DNA from: Tenacibaculum piscium
Lineage (GTDB): Bacteria > Bacteroidota > Bacteroidia > Flavobacteriales > Flavobacteriaceae
DNA: 64,000 nt
Direction of reading: 5' to 3'
Assembly: GCF_021390715.1 (NCBI RefSeq)
Contig: NZ_JAJGWT010000007.1
Coordinates: forward strand, 62,296 to 126,295
The notes beneath the pieces are model-generated. The model was not told where the DNA came from and searched no databases. It worked only from the letters and a program-made list of their open reading frames with translations. The translations under genes and the position numbers were made by a program. Shown one piece after another: positions 48,716 through 56,553 of the stretch (the first letter of the stretch is position 1; every line of letters starts with the position of its first letter).

Positions 48716-49051
48716 TTAAAAATCACTTTGTTCAATAATATATTCCATTAGAGAATTATAATTTTCTTTTGTGTGGGTTACTTTTTCAAAGTTTTTAGAA
48801 CTATTAAAATAATAAGTTTCTTGATTTTTTGTAGCCACAGACCAAAAATTTTGACCTTGATATTCAACGCCTTTATTAAAAGAAAAATTAGATATTTCTT
48901 TGTTAGAAATTTTTTCTTTGCTGATTTTCAGAGCAGCTGTTATTTGTGAGGCAGAAAATTCAAGATACGAATCATTATTGTCATTATTTTGAGCACTTAA
49001 TTTAAAAGTTGTAGCTAAGAAAAAAAGAGCAAGTAGGTATATTTTAATCAT
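48716..49051 (-). CDS. Small hypothetical exported protein
   Basis: 111 residues with a signal peptide (MIKIYLLALFFLATTFKLSAQ) and a mature part starting NNDNNDSYLEFSASQITAALKISKE. No family is recognised. The mature part appears alpha/beta with a WSVATKNQETYYFN strand pair. It is 40 nt after the ArsC-like gene on the same strand and may be co-transcribed, with no evident functional link. Confidence 0.65.
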   Translation of the reverse strand: MIKIYLLALFFLATTFKLSAQNNDNNDSYLEFSASQITAALKISKEKISNKEISNFSFNKGVEYQGQNFWSVATKNQETYYFNSSKNFEKVTHTKENYNSLMEYIIEQSDF

Positions 49052-49091
49052 TTTACTTATTTTTACTCGTGTTTATGTATTGTTTTTTTAT

Positions 49092-49451
49092 TTAAATTAT
49101 TGTCAAAATATTTTCTGTTGGACGTCCGATTACAGCCTTGTTTTCTTCTTTATTGATAACAATTGGACGTTCAATTAGTTTTGGATTTTCTACCATTATT
49201 TTGATAAGTTGTGTGTCTGATAATTCGTTGTTTTCAAATTGTTTTTTGAAGTTCTCTTTCCAGATTTTTTCATTTTTACGAACCAATTCAATCGGATTTA
49301 TATTTAAAAGTCCTATAATTTCTGATAATTCTTTTTCAGAGGGAACATTTTCTAAATATTTAATAATTTCGAATTCTTTTTTTGAATTTTCTAGTACTTC
49401 AACGCCTTGGCGAGATTTTGAACAACGTGGATTGTGGTATATTTTAATCAT
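49092..49451 (-). CDS. arsC: ArsC/Spx-type arsenate reductase-like protein
   Basis: 119 residues, thioredoxin fold of the glutaredoxin-dependent ArsC family. It opens IKIYHNPRCSKSRQGVEVLE with catalytic Cys10, then IEIIGLL-type helix, LSDTQLIKIMVENPKLIERPIVIN with the conserved RPIV arginine, and GRPTENILTII. True arsenate reductases and related YfgD/Spx-like proteins share this fold; the NPRCSKSR motif with RPIV supports an arsenate reductase-like call. It is far from the arsenic island at the right edge and lies just after prfB. Confidence 0.83.
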   Translation of the reverse strand: MIKIYHNPRCSKSRQGVEVLENSKKEFEIIKYLENVPSEKELSEIIGLLNINPIELVRKNEKIWKENFKKQFENNELSDTQLIKIMVENPKLIERPIVINKEENKAVIGRPTENILTII

Positions 49452-49491
49452 TTTATTTAAAGTGATTTTGAGAGGTTTCGTGTAGTTATAT

Positions 49492-50583
49492 TTATTTTTT
49501 TTGTCCGTTTAGCATTAAATATGATTTTAAAAACGGATTAATATTTCCATCCATAACGGCATCAACATTTCCTGTTTCGTGTGCTGTTCGTACGTCTTTG
49601 ACTAATTTATACGGATGCATTACATAGTTTCTAATTTGGCTTCCCCATTCGGTTTTTAGTTTTCCTGCTTCGATATTTTCTCTAGTTGCTAATCTTTTTT
49701 GCAGTTCGATTTCGTATAATTGTGATTTCAGCATTTTTAAAGCGGTTGCTCTATTATCGTGTTGCGAGCGAGAATTGGAACATTGAATTTGAATACCGCT
49801 AGGTTTGTGAGTCAATTGTACTTTTGTTTCTACTTTATTCACATTTTGTCCACCAGCTCCGCTAGAACGTGCGGTAACAATTTCGATATCCGCAGGATTA
49901 ATATCAATTTCAATAGTGTCATCAGCCACAGGATACACGTACACCGAGCCAAAAGTGGTGTGTCGTTTTCCGTTGCTATCGAAGGGGGAAATTCGTACCA
50001 AACGATGTACGCCATTTTCTCCTTTCAACCATCCGAAGGCATAATCGCCAATAACTTCAAAAGTAACTGTTTTTATGCCAGCAACATCGCCTGCCTGATA
50101 GTTTAATGTTTTTAAGGTAAATCCTTGTTTTTCAGCCCACATCGAGTACATTCTCATCAGCATTGCTACCCAATCGCAACTTTCCGTACCGCCAGCACCT
50201 GCGGTAATTTGAATAGTTGCACTTAAATTATCACCTTCATCAGATAGCATATTTTTAAACTCGATATCTTCTAAAAAAGTACTTGTTTTATCAAATTGTT
50301 CGATAACTTCTGAGGCATCTACGGCATCTTCTTTGTAGAAATCGTATAATACAGCGAGGTCTTCATTCATTGAAATAACTGATTGATAATCACTTACCCA
50401 TTTTTTTTTAAAACGGAGTGATTTCATTACCTCTTCAGCTTCTTTTGGATTACTCCAGAAATTAGGATTGGCTGTTTTTTCTTCTTCGTTATTAATTTCA
50501 ATCAATTTTTTATCAATATCTAAATATTTTTTTAGTTTGCTGATGCGTGTTGTTATATTTTTAAGCTGTTCTTGTGTAATCAT
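49492..50583 (-). CDS. prfB: Peptide chain release factor 2
   Basis: 363 residues from ATG 50583. It contains the stop-codon SPF motif [13 protein letters not shown] and the GGQ motif [14 protein letters not shown], so it reads UGA and UAA. Escherichia coli prfB needs a programmed +1 frameshift between Leu and Asp of its RGYLDYD; here the equivalent KKYLDID is encoded continuously with no in-frame TGA. An upstream extension of the frame to 50724 runs into a repeat-like element and lacks homology. The start is fixed by a TATTTTTG box 5 nt before it. Confidence 0.95.
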   Translation of the reverse strand: MITQEQLKNITTRISKLKKYLDIDKKLIEINNEEEKTANPNFWSNPKEAEEVMKSLRFKKKWVSDYQSVISMNEDLAVLYDFYKEDAVDASEVIEQFDKTSTFLEDIEFKNMLSDEGDNLSATIQITAGAGGTESCDWVAMLMRMYSMWAEKQGFTLKTLNYQAGDVAGIKTVTFEVIGDYAFGWLKGENGVHRLVRISPFDSNGKRHTTFGSVYVYPVADDTIEIDINPADIEIVTARSSGAGGQNVNKVETKVQLTHKPSGIQIQCSNSRSQHDNRATALKMLKSQLYEIELQKRLATRENIEAGKLKTEWGSQIRNYVMHPYKLVKDVRTAHETGNVDAVMDGNINPFLKSYLMLNGQKK

Positions 50584-50587
50584 ACGG

Positions 50588-50595
50588 CAAAAATA
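50588..50595 (-). promoter_or_regulatory. Promoter -7 box TATTTTTG of prfB
   Basis: This minus-strand box ends 5 nt before the prfB ATG, so the transcript should be leaderless. It also argues against the longer frame that starts at 50724. Confidence 0.62.
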
Positions 50596-50647
50596 CATTT
50601 TAAAATGATAGTTAAAAACAGTAATTAGGTAATAAATAATTTGATTT

Positions 50648-50737
50648 GGAGCTATTTCCCGCTTTCCGCACTCGCTTTTTTTTTGAAGAAAAATCAAAAA
50701 AAAGAGCTCAAACAGTTGCTTCAATCGGGGCTAAGCT
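50648..50737 (-). repeat. Structured intergenic element, possible flavobacterial dispersed repeat
   Basis: The minus strand reads from gcttagccccgattgaagca to gcggaaagcgggaaatagc with a poly-A/T hairpin between: arms ctttttttttga (50675-50686) and tcaaaaaaaag (50694-50704). Base composition is more GC-rich than its surroundings and no gene fits. Similar pieces occur between genes in other flavobacteria as I remember them. It lies between prfB and the beta-barrel gene. Confidence 0.5.
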
Positions 50738-50798
50738 TCTTTATGGTATTTTTTTTTAGCTATAAAATTATTTTTAATCAAGAATATTTATGACAAAA

Positions 50799-50830
50799 AA
50801 AAATCAAATACAATTGAATGTATTTGATTT
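50799..50830 (-). terminator. Terminator of the sigma/beta-barrel operon
   Basis: Arms aaatcaaataca (50801-50812) and tgtatttgattt (50819-50830) with a 6-nt loop; the minus-strand transcript runs into a T tract. Confidence 0.82.
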
Positions 50831-50859
50831 TCATTAATTATTTAAAATTCAGGAAAAAT

Positions 50860-51360
50860 TTAGAAAAATACTCTTACAAATGGCGAAAATGCATTTGCGT
50901 AAATACTTTTATTTTCTTTGTGTAACACATTATATTGAACGCCAAAGGTAATTTTTCCTTGAATATAGGCAACGCCTAAATTTAAAGCAGGATAGCTATA
51001 TTTTTCATCATTATTATTTTTGATGGTATTATTATTAAAATTTTTATTGATATAAGATTGTGATAATTCCGAAGAAAATTCGATATAATTGATAGGTCTG
51101 TATAAACCGATAATACTTACCGAATACATATTTGCAGTATAATTATTGCTTTTATTGTGTAAATATCCAAGGCTACCACCGATTGAAAACTCTTCATTAA
51201 AATCGTACACAGCACTTGGTGAAACACCAACAGAAGTATTATTACCTCCTAAACTTAAATCGAAGCTTCCTCCAAATCGTACCGTATCCCAGAAGCTATC
51301 TTCTTGAGAAAAGCTAGTCATTGCGAATAAAAAAAGAGCAATTGTTATTATTTTTTTCAT
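50860..51360 (-). CDS. Outer-membrane beta-barrel protein (hypothetical)
   Basis: 166 residues with a signal peptide ending SFSQ near residue 19. It has eight or so amphipathic strands: FGGSFDLSLGG, VGVSPSAVYDFN, FSIGGSLGYLHN, NMYSVSIIGLYRP, ALNLGVAYIQGKITFGVQYN, ending in aromatic VRVFF as in outer-membrane barrels. It is the third gene of a probable operon with an ECF sigma factor and a membrane protein. Role not known; possibly an envelope sensor or target. Confidence 0.75.
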   Translation of the reverse strand: MKKIITIALFLFAMTSFSQEDSFWDTVRFGGSFDLSLGGNNTSVGVSPSAVYDFNEEFSIGGSLGYLHNKSNNYTANMYSVSIIGLYRPINYIEFSSELSQSYINKNFNNNTIKNNNDEKYSYPALNLGVAYIQGKITFGVQYNVLHKENKSIYANAFSPFVRVFF

Positions 51361-51399
51361 AAAACTTAATTTTTTAATTTTTCAAATTTTCAATTTTAG

Positions 51400-52041
51400 T
51401 TATTCAAACTTAGTTAATTCTTTATAATTTTTATTTAATTTTCGGATTAATGTTCCGTAAATTATTCGATAAAAAATCCATAAAAACCCAAACATAACAC
51501 TTAATAAAGTTACTGCTCCTATTATTAAAGTCATTGATAGCTGATTTTTATTGGTCGGAGGTGTTATTCCTTGATTTTTATAGTAAGCGATTAAGACATC
51601 TAAATCTGTAATAATACAATACAAGAGTACAATATAAACTAAAATCATATAGATTAAATTAAAATATACGTAGTATTTTACTGTTTTTCTGGTGTTTAAA
51701 ATTTTCTTGATAAGAATTTTTGTAGTATCAGATATTGAAATAGAGGCATAATTTTTATAAAAAGCGTATAAAAAAATAGCGATAACGGTGTAATGAATAT
51801 AATATGTAATATCAATTATCGTGGTTAAACCTAGTTCTTGATAAATTTTCAGGTATTTACTATTGGCAGTAAAAAGGTTTAAAATCAGCCAAAATAAAAA
51901 CTCTAAAATTCCAATAATAAAAATCCATTTTACAATAGAAGACGACCTAGCATGTGCCATTTTATAAATAGCCGTTTTAGAAACGTTATTTGTTTCTTTC
52001 GACTGATTCCTCCACGCTTTTTTATATTTATCTAACTCCAT
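51400..52041 (-). CDS. Four-helix membrane protein co-transcribed with an ECF sigma factor
   Basis: 213 residues. The first 35 residues are soluble (MELDKYKKAWRNQSKETNNVSKTAIYKM), followed by four transmembrane segments near residues 38-58, 80-100, 118-143 and 165-190. The position 3 nt after the sigma gene, and the cytosolic N-terminus of about 35 residues, make it a candidate anti-sigma factor, although it does not match a known anti-sigma domain. This is inferred from context; it could be an unrelated membrane protein. Confidence 0.65.
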   Translation of the reverse strand: MELDKYKKAWRNQSKETNNVSKTAIYKMAHARSSSIVKWIFIIGILEFLFWLILNLFTANSKYLKIYQELGLTTIIDITYYIHYTVIAIFLYAFYKNYASISISDTTKILIKKILNTRKTVKYYVYFNLIYMILVYIVLLYCIITDLDVLIAYYKNQGITPPTNKNQLSMTLIIGAVTLLSVMFGFLWIFYRIIYGTLIRKLNKNYKELTKFE

Positions 52042-52044
52042 TTG

Positions 52045-52539
52045 TTATGGGTTTAATACTTTTTTTAATTTATCTTTCGCTCTGTTCATTTTTACACGCG
52101 CGTTTACCTCACTAATTCCTAATGTTATCGATATTTCTTTGTAGGGTTTGTTTTCTAAATACAAGAATATAAGCGCTTTATCAATATCATTTAATTGATG
52201 AATTGCTTTATATAATTTTTCTAATTGTAATTCTTGGGTATCGTCATAATCTATCGCTTTGATTTTAAAATTATAGTCGGCAATATTTTGTGTTTTAACC
52301 GTTCTTGTAGATTTTCGATATAAAGAAATAGCAGTATTTAAAGCAACTCGATACATCCAAGTACTAAATTTAGCATCTCCTCTAAAAGTATTGTAGTTTT
52401 TCCATAGCTGAATAGTTATTTCTTGAAACAAATCGTTATGCGCTTCTTTATCTGTAGTGTATAATCTACATATTTTATGCACAATATTTTGATTTGCTTC
52501 AAAATCAGCTAAAAAATGATGTTCCTGTTCCTTTTTCAC
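52045..52539 (-). CDS. ECF RNA polymerase sigma factor
   Basis: 164 residues. Region 2 has DLFQEITIQLWKNYNTFRGDAKFSTWMYRVALNTAI, with the sigma-70 region-2 signature. Region 4 follows: LNDIDKALIFLYLENKPYKEISITLGISEVNARVKMNRAKDKLKKVL. No region 3 is present, as in ECF sigmas. It leads a three-gene unit with a membrane protein and a beta barrel. The promoter lies upstream with a TTG-N20-TATTTTTG pattern and an 11-bp direct repeat. Confidence 0.92.
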   Translation of the reverse strand: MKKEQEHHFLADFEANQNIVHKICRLYTTDKEAHNDLFQEITIQLWKNYNTFRGDAKFSTWMYRVALNTAISLYRKSTRTVKTQNIADYNFKIKAIDYDDTQELQLEKLYKAIHQLNDIDKALIFLYLENKPYKEISITLGISEVNARVKMNRAKDKLKKVLNP

Positions 52540-52575
52540 TAACGTGGATGCTTGGCTTATAAAATGTTAGTAGCT

Positions 52576-52606
52576 CAAAAATAAAATATGTTACAATTTT
52601 GTTACA
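52576..52606 (-). promoter_or_regulatory. Promoter of the ECF sigma operon (TTG-N20-TATTTTTG)
   Basis: Minus-strand TTG (52606-52604) and TATTTTTG (52583-52576) are 20 nt apart. Tandem gttacaatttt at 52590-52600 and gttacaattt at 52601-52610 overlap the promoter and may be a binding site. Confidence 0.6.
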
Positions 52607-52658
52607 ATTTGTTGCCGTTTATTAGAGTTTGTTGCAAATTATCAGAAGTTATAATAAA

Positions 52659-53138
52659 TTATTTTATAAAAAACCAACCATGACTTCCTGCAACAGCCCC
52701 TGCAGTTGTTAGTAGGCTTAGTATCAGTAAAAACCAATGGGCTTTATGAATAAAAGAAAATGTTTTCGTAGGATTTTTTTCAACATATTCTTTAAATATT
52801 TTATGTAAAATAAGCGGTTCGAGCACATATAAAATAAGTGTGAAAAGTACCCAAACGAGTGTCATTGCGTGTATCCACCAAAATTGATATTCTAAATATC
52901 GTTCCCATCCTTCTAGGGCGTATAACATATAAAATCCTGATAATCCAGTTAATAATGTTGTTACTTTTGCCTGTGTTGCAAAACGACCTTCGATTTGTTC
53001 GAATGTTTTTATTTGAGCATCTTTAGTTGTTAAATTTTTAACAGCAGGAATTATAACCGTAGTTACCATAGCGACTCCACCAATCCATAAAATAACAGAA
53101 ATTACGTGAATTATTCGTGCAAATGTGAAGTATTCCAT
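52659..53138 (-). CDS. CopD-like/DUF2269-type membrane protein
   Basis: 159 residues with four transmembrane helices. The first, FARIIHVISVILWIGGVAMVTTVIIPA, has the HVxxxxxWxGG pattern of CopD-type proteins, with His and Gly placed for metal or heme binding. The next helices contain TLLTGLSGFYMLYALEGW and WWIHAMTLVWVLFTLILYV. CopD-domain proteins occur in copper uptake; DUF2269 is an alternative family. Function not proved. A MarC gene follows on the same strand after 52 nt of minus-strand order reversed. Confidence 0.6.
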   Translation of the reverse strand: MEYFTFARIIHVISVILWIGGVAMVTTVIIPAVKNLTTKDAQIKTFEQIEGRFATQAKVTTLLTGLSGFYMLYALEGWERYLEYQFWWIHAMTLVWVLFTLILYVLEPLILHKIFKEYVEKNPTKTFSFIHKAHWFLLILSLLTTAGAVAGSHGWFFIK

Positions 53139-53190
53139 TTTTTTAAGAATAAAAATTGTTTATAGTTTTGTTTTATTATTGGTAAAATAA

Positions 53191-53802
53191 TTATACTAAA
53201 TTAAAAGATTCTTTAATTCCATCAATAATATTAGCAACTGCAACTGCTGTTAAAATCAATCCCATTACCCGACTAATTATACTAGCACCAGCATCACCAA
53301 TTATTTTATGCACTTTTCCTGCTAATAATAATAGAATAAGCACAATGATAAGAACCATAATTAATATCAAACTTGACTGAAATTGTTCCCAAATACTAAA
53401 TTCTGAATTTTTAGTTAATAATACCACAGCAAGCATCGCTCCAGGACTAGCAATTGACGGCATTGCTATTGGAAAAATAGCTGTTTCTGTAGTGCTTTTT
53501 ATTGTTTTTATCTCCGATTCGGGTTTACTATCTCCAAATATCATAGATAGTGCAAAGAGGAAAAGAACAATTCCTCCAGCGATTTGAAAAGCAGAAAGTG
53601 GAATGTTAATCACATCAAGAATTAGTTCTCCTACTACAATAAAAAATAAAAGAATTAAGGCGGATACAAGAACAGCTTTAAAAGCAATTCTTCTTTTTTC
53701 TATTTCATTAAAATTAGTTGTTGCGGCAATAAATACAGGTATTGAACCGATAGGATCAATAACAGCAAAGAAAAAAATAAAAGTAGCAATAAATTCACTC
53801 AT
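53191..53802 (-). CDS. marC: MarC family integral membrane protein
   Basis: 203 residues, six hydrophobic segments. The MarC signature is present: FIATFIFFFAVIDPIGSIPVFIA and SALILLFFIVVGELILDVINIPLSAFQIAGGIVLFLFALSMIFG. A later SPGAMLAVVLLTKN turn is also typical. The function is unclear despite the name; the link to multiple antibiotic resistance has not held up. It is transcribed alone on the minus strand, upstream of the CopD-like gene. Confidence 0.9.
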   Translation of the reverse strand: MSEFIATFIFFFAVIDPIGSIPVFIAATTNFNEIEKRRIAFKAVLVSALILLFFIVVGELILDVINIPLSAFQIAGGIVLFLFALSMIFGDSKPESEIKTIKSTTETAIFPIAMPSIASPGAMLAVVLLTKNSEFSIWEQFQSSLILIMVLIIVLILLLLAGKVHKIIGDAGASIISRVMGLILTAVAVANIIDGIKESFNLV

Positions 53803-53869
53803 ATATAGTATCTAATTTTTTATTTTGATTTATACAAATTTATACAAAGAAATTATAAGAAATTGGTTT

Positions 53870-54217
53870 TTACCAATCTCTATTTCCAGCTAATATTTCA
53901 ATATCAGCATCATAGCCATATATTTTTGAGATATTTTGAAAGTCACACATTATTGATTCTCTAGCTACAGTTTCAATTTCACTTTCATTTTTGTAAAACT
54001 CTTCTTGAATTTCATTAAACTCTTCAGTATATTTTTCGCCTAATTTATATAAACTATCTAAATTATTTGGGTTTTTAAATTCAATTTCTCTACAAAAACT
54101 CAACAAAATATTTTTACATTTATCCACTAAGAAATTAGGGAAATAATTATCAGAATACATATCTTTTAAAAATATATATTCTTGTGCTTTTTTGTTTTTT
54201 AATTTTAGTGTTTCCAT
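53870..54217 (-). CDS. DUF5713 family protein
   Basis: 115 residues, helical and acidic. The opening LKDMYSDNYFPNFLVDKCKNILLSFCREIEF resembles the DUF5713 family (DxYYPxxLVDKxKxxLL). A long helix with GEKYTEEFNEIQEEFYKNESEIETVARE follows. It is soluble and its function is unknown. It closes a four-gene minus-strand cluster of mostly unknown membrane proteins and a GNAT acetyltransferase. Confidence 0.75.
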   Translation of the reverse strand: METLKLKNKKAQEYIFLKDMYSDNYFPNFLVDKCKNILLSFCREIEFKNPNNLDSLYKLGEKYTEEFNEIQEEFYKNESEIETVARESIMCDFQNISKIYGYDADIEILAGNRDW

Positions 54218-54248
54218 TATCTTTTTAAATTTTTTTATTCAAGGAGAA

Positions 54249-54875
54249 TTATTTTTGTTTAAATTTCCACTGACTAACCTTTAAGTTTAATTCTTGTAAC
54301 ATTGATGGAGCTTCTGACATTGGTTGATTTTTAGAGTGAACTTTTAATATTACTTTAAGTTCATCGTTGCCATCATATTTTATTGAGTTAATTATAACTC
54401 TATCTCCTAAGAAATATTCATCAATTTGGCTAATATCTTTAGAAAGATAATCTATTTTAAACATTCCTAAATACTTAAAATATCCGCTTCCTTGGTTTGA
54501 GATAGAAAATGGAATCATTATATATGATATATTTTCTGGAGATTTATTAAGTGTAATAATCTCTATGTTATCGATAAATACAGTTCCTTTTTCATCTCCT
54601 TGCGTATAATTTCCTTTAGCAAAACGTAATGAATCGAATTCATTTATTTCACATTTTATATTGGTGTCAGGTATTTGGATATAGAAACTATTAGAGGTAT
54701 TTAAATTAAACCATTTTAATAGAATTTCCGATTTATGTGTTTTTTCTATTTTGTTCCCATCAACATCGTATCCAGGTTGATTGGCTAAGTAATTAAATTT
54801 ATAAATACCAGCGATTATCACGATAAGTATCACTAGTACGATACTAATTAGTATCCATTTTATTTTTTTATTCAT
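54249..54875 (-). CDS. Hypothetical single-pass membrane protein
   Basis: 208 residues. One transmembrane segment (WILISIVLVILIVIIAGIY, residues 7-25) is followed by a soluble extracytoplasmic part, starting near QPGYDVDGNKIEKTHKSEIL, with strands such as NSFYIQIPDTNIKCEINEF and GTVFIDNIEIITL. No family is recognised. Its start overlaps the stop of the gene upstream (54872-55144) by 4 nt, so they are translated together. Confidence 0.65.
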   Translation of the reverse strand: MNKKIKWILISIVLVILIVIIAGIYKFNYLANQPGYDVDGNKIEKTHKSEILLKWFNLNTSNSFYIQIPDTNIKCEINEFDSLRFAKGNYTQGDEKGTVFIDNIEIITLNKSPENISYIMIPFSISNQGSGYFKYLGMFKIDYLSKDISQIDEYFLGDRVIINSIKYDGNDELKVILKVHSKNQPMSEAPSMLQELNLKVSQWKFKQK

Positions 54876-55144
54876 ATCTTTAATTTGTTGTTTGATTTTT
54901 TATATATCCAAGTACCTAGTAAATAAAATACTATTAAATAGCTAATTAGTAGTATACTTCCTAAAAATAATCCAATATTACCCATTGTCCAGGAGAAACC
55001 AAAAAAGTATATTCCAAGACTTTCAATCGGTTTAATCGAGATTCCTATATTTGATGGTTTACTAATAATATCAATTATTAATACAAATAAAAAGTATCCA
55101 ACTAAAAGGCTTAAAAGTCCAAAAAACATCTTTTTTATCTTCAT
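54872..55144 (-). CDS. Hypothetical small membrane protein
   Basis: 90 residues with three hydrophobic stretches: LLSLLVGYFLFVLIIDII, the ESLGIYFFGFSWTMGNIGLFLG region, and LLISYLIVFYLLGTWIY. The basic C-terminus (KKSNNKLKI) is probably cytoplasmic. No family is recognised. It overlaps the following gene by 4 nt and lies 11 nt after the acetyltransferase gene. Confidence 0.6.
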   Translation of the reverse strand: MKIKKMFFGLLSLLVGYFLFVLIIDIISKPSNIGISIKPIESLGIYFFGFSWTMGNIGLFLGSILLISYLIVFYLLGTWIYKKSNNKLKI

Positions 55145-55155
55145 AGATTTATGTT

Positions 55156-55692
55156 TTAAAAATCACTTTTTAATTTACTGTAAACCTCTAAATCCGTGTA
55201 AATATTTCCAGAAAGTAATTCTCCATTATGTTCAATTCTCTCCAATTCAAATCCAAGTTTTTTAGGGATGTTTGAGCTTGCTCTATTTTTTACAGCACAT
55301 TTTATTTCTATTTTATAAAATCCCTGTTCTTCAAAAGCAAAATCACAAAGCTTTTCTACGGATTTGCTCATAATTCCTTGTTTTTGAAATTTTTCAGAAA
55401 GCCAATAGCCAATTTCTGTTATTTTGGTTGTTTTGTTGGTGTTTTTTAATCCTATTAAACCAATAAATTGATTTTGTTTTCTAATTGTGAAAGTGTGTTC
55501 AAGTTTTTCTTGAGGTGCGTTAATAATTGAATTAACAAATTTTTCAGTGTCCTTGATTTCTTGTGTAAATGAAACGAATGGTAACCATTTACCTAAATAT
55601 TCTCTTTGATTATTGATTGTATTAAAAATATCAGCAGAATCTGATAATTTTAAGAGTCTTAATTCGATATTTGAATCTATTTTAATTGTCAT
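55156..55692 (-). CDS. GNAT family N-acetyltransferase, RimL-like
   Basis: 178 residues. It matches the RimJ/RimL-type Acetyltransf_3 group: IELRLLKLSDSADIFNTIN, then EIGYWLSEKFQKQGIMSKSVEKLCDFAF with the acetyl-CoA binding loop (QGI), and NRASSNIPKKLGFELE. The typical substrate is a protein N-terminus or small amine; which one is not known. It is the first gene of a minus-strand cluster leading into the DUF5713 gene. Confidence 0.88.
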   Translation of the reverse strand: MTIKIDSNIELRLLKLSDSADIFNTINNQREYLGKWLPFVSFTQEIKDTEKFVNSIINAPQEKLEHTFTIRKQNQFIGLIGLKNTNKTTKITEIGYWLSEKFQKQGIMSKSVEKLCDFAFEEQGFYKIEIKCAVKNRASSNIPKKLGFELERIEHNGELLSGNIYTDLEVYSKLKSDF

Positions 55693-55965
55693 TTATTTCT
55701 TCTATTTATTCAAATCAATAAATTATATAGATGTTATAAACTAAGATAAACTAAGGGACATATTGATAACATCAGGTTTATAGTTTATTTTTTTGCTTTA
55801 ATAACAAAGAATGAAAAAGCAATACGATAACTAAATAATTTTTTTCATATTCCTAAAAATAGGATTGAGCATTTAGGTCAAAAATATAATAATATGATTT
55901 AAAAACTGTTAAAAATGCTATGATTTAAGTTAAATTAAACATAAAATAGGTGAATTTAAATCAAT
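55693..55965. other. AT-rich intergenic stretch with no supported gene
   Basis: I find no coding frame, tRNA, terminator or clear promoter here. Small direct repeats such as ataaactaa (55737 and 55746) and ttaagttaaa are present. It separates the acetyltransferase cluster from a set of gene fragments. Confidence 0.5.
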
Positions 55966-56056
55966 TTAAGTTAAAAAAATATCAATACGTCCAGAGATGT
56001 CTCCAAGGTAAAGATATCCATTGTGTTCTTCGACTGAAGTTGCTTCTATTTATCTA
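55966..56056 (-). pseudogene. 3' remnant of an SMP-30/strictosidine synthase-like gene
   Basis: The minus strand encodes IEATSVEEHNGYLYLGDISG followed by RIDIF and a stop. The TSVEEHNGYLYLG piece is typical of the C-terminus of strictosidine synthase-like six-bladed propellers. A stop codon lies just upstream and no start exists, so only about 27 codons remain. This recognition rests on a short stretch and is tentative. Confidence 0.4.
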
Positions 56057-56067
56057 GCATCAGAATT

Positions 56068-56352
56068 TTAAAGTTGATTAATTGTTTTTTCAATCTCCAT
56101 TTGATAAACTTCATCAAATAATGCAACATAGCCATCAGAAGTTTTATATCCTTTTGTTACTAAATCTAATGCTATATCCAGATTTTTACGACCAACTAAC
56201 GAATCATTAATTTCGATTTGAGCAAGACCTTTATAATAAAAAGATTCACTACTTTTATTCCACAATTTAATTGTTTTGTTATAGTATTCAATAGCTTTAT
56301 TATAATTACCATTTTTTGTATTTTGAATTGAATATATGATATCCTGATGCAC
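56068..56352 (-). CDS. TPR protein fragment
   Basis: 94 residues containing one or two tetratricopeptide units: KNGNYNKAIEYYNKTIKLWNKSSESFYYKGLAQIEINDS. The frame is closed by a stop 10-12 nt upstream of a GTG, the only start codon available. Since such proteins normally begin with a signal peptide and more repeats, this is probably the truncated remainder of a longer lipoprotein. It lies among other fragments on the same strand. Confidence 0.45.
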   Translation of the reverse strand: MHQDIIYSIQNTKNGNYNKAIEYYNKTIKLWNKSSESFYYKGLAQIEINDSLVGRKNLDIALDLVTKGYKTSDGYVALFDEVYQMEIEKTINQL

Positions 56353-56385
56353 TAAAATTTTTTATTTTTTTTATTGATTTATCAA

Positions 56386-56553
56386 TCATTTCATTTCCTT
56401 TCCTTCTAAATTATATCCAAACCATTGTATTTGGTTACCTATAATACAATTAATGATGTAATATGGTTTTGGTTTAATTACTATTAACAGTAAAATTAAT
56501 ATAGTAATTGTACTTAAAAATCCAAGTATGATTCGTTTAATCCATTTTATCAT
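56386..56553 (-). CDS. Small membrane ORF of 55 residues
   Basis: The frame starts MIKWIKRIILGFLSTITIL, continues with more hydrophobic residues (LILLLIVIK), and ends NLEGKEMK. It is a single membrane segment with a basic N-terminus. Its ATG overlaps the stop of the fragment upstream (atga overlap), as in coupled genes. No family is known; it could be a real small gene or leftover. Confidence 0.4.
   Translation of the reverse strand: MIKWIKRIILGFLSTITILILLLIVIKPKPYYIINCIIGNQIQWFGYNLEGKEMK

Noticed and set aside
50584-50724. N-terminal extension of prfB
   Set aside because: It runs through a non-coding element, has no homology to RF2, and lies upstream of the promoter box.
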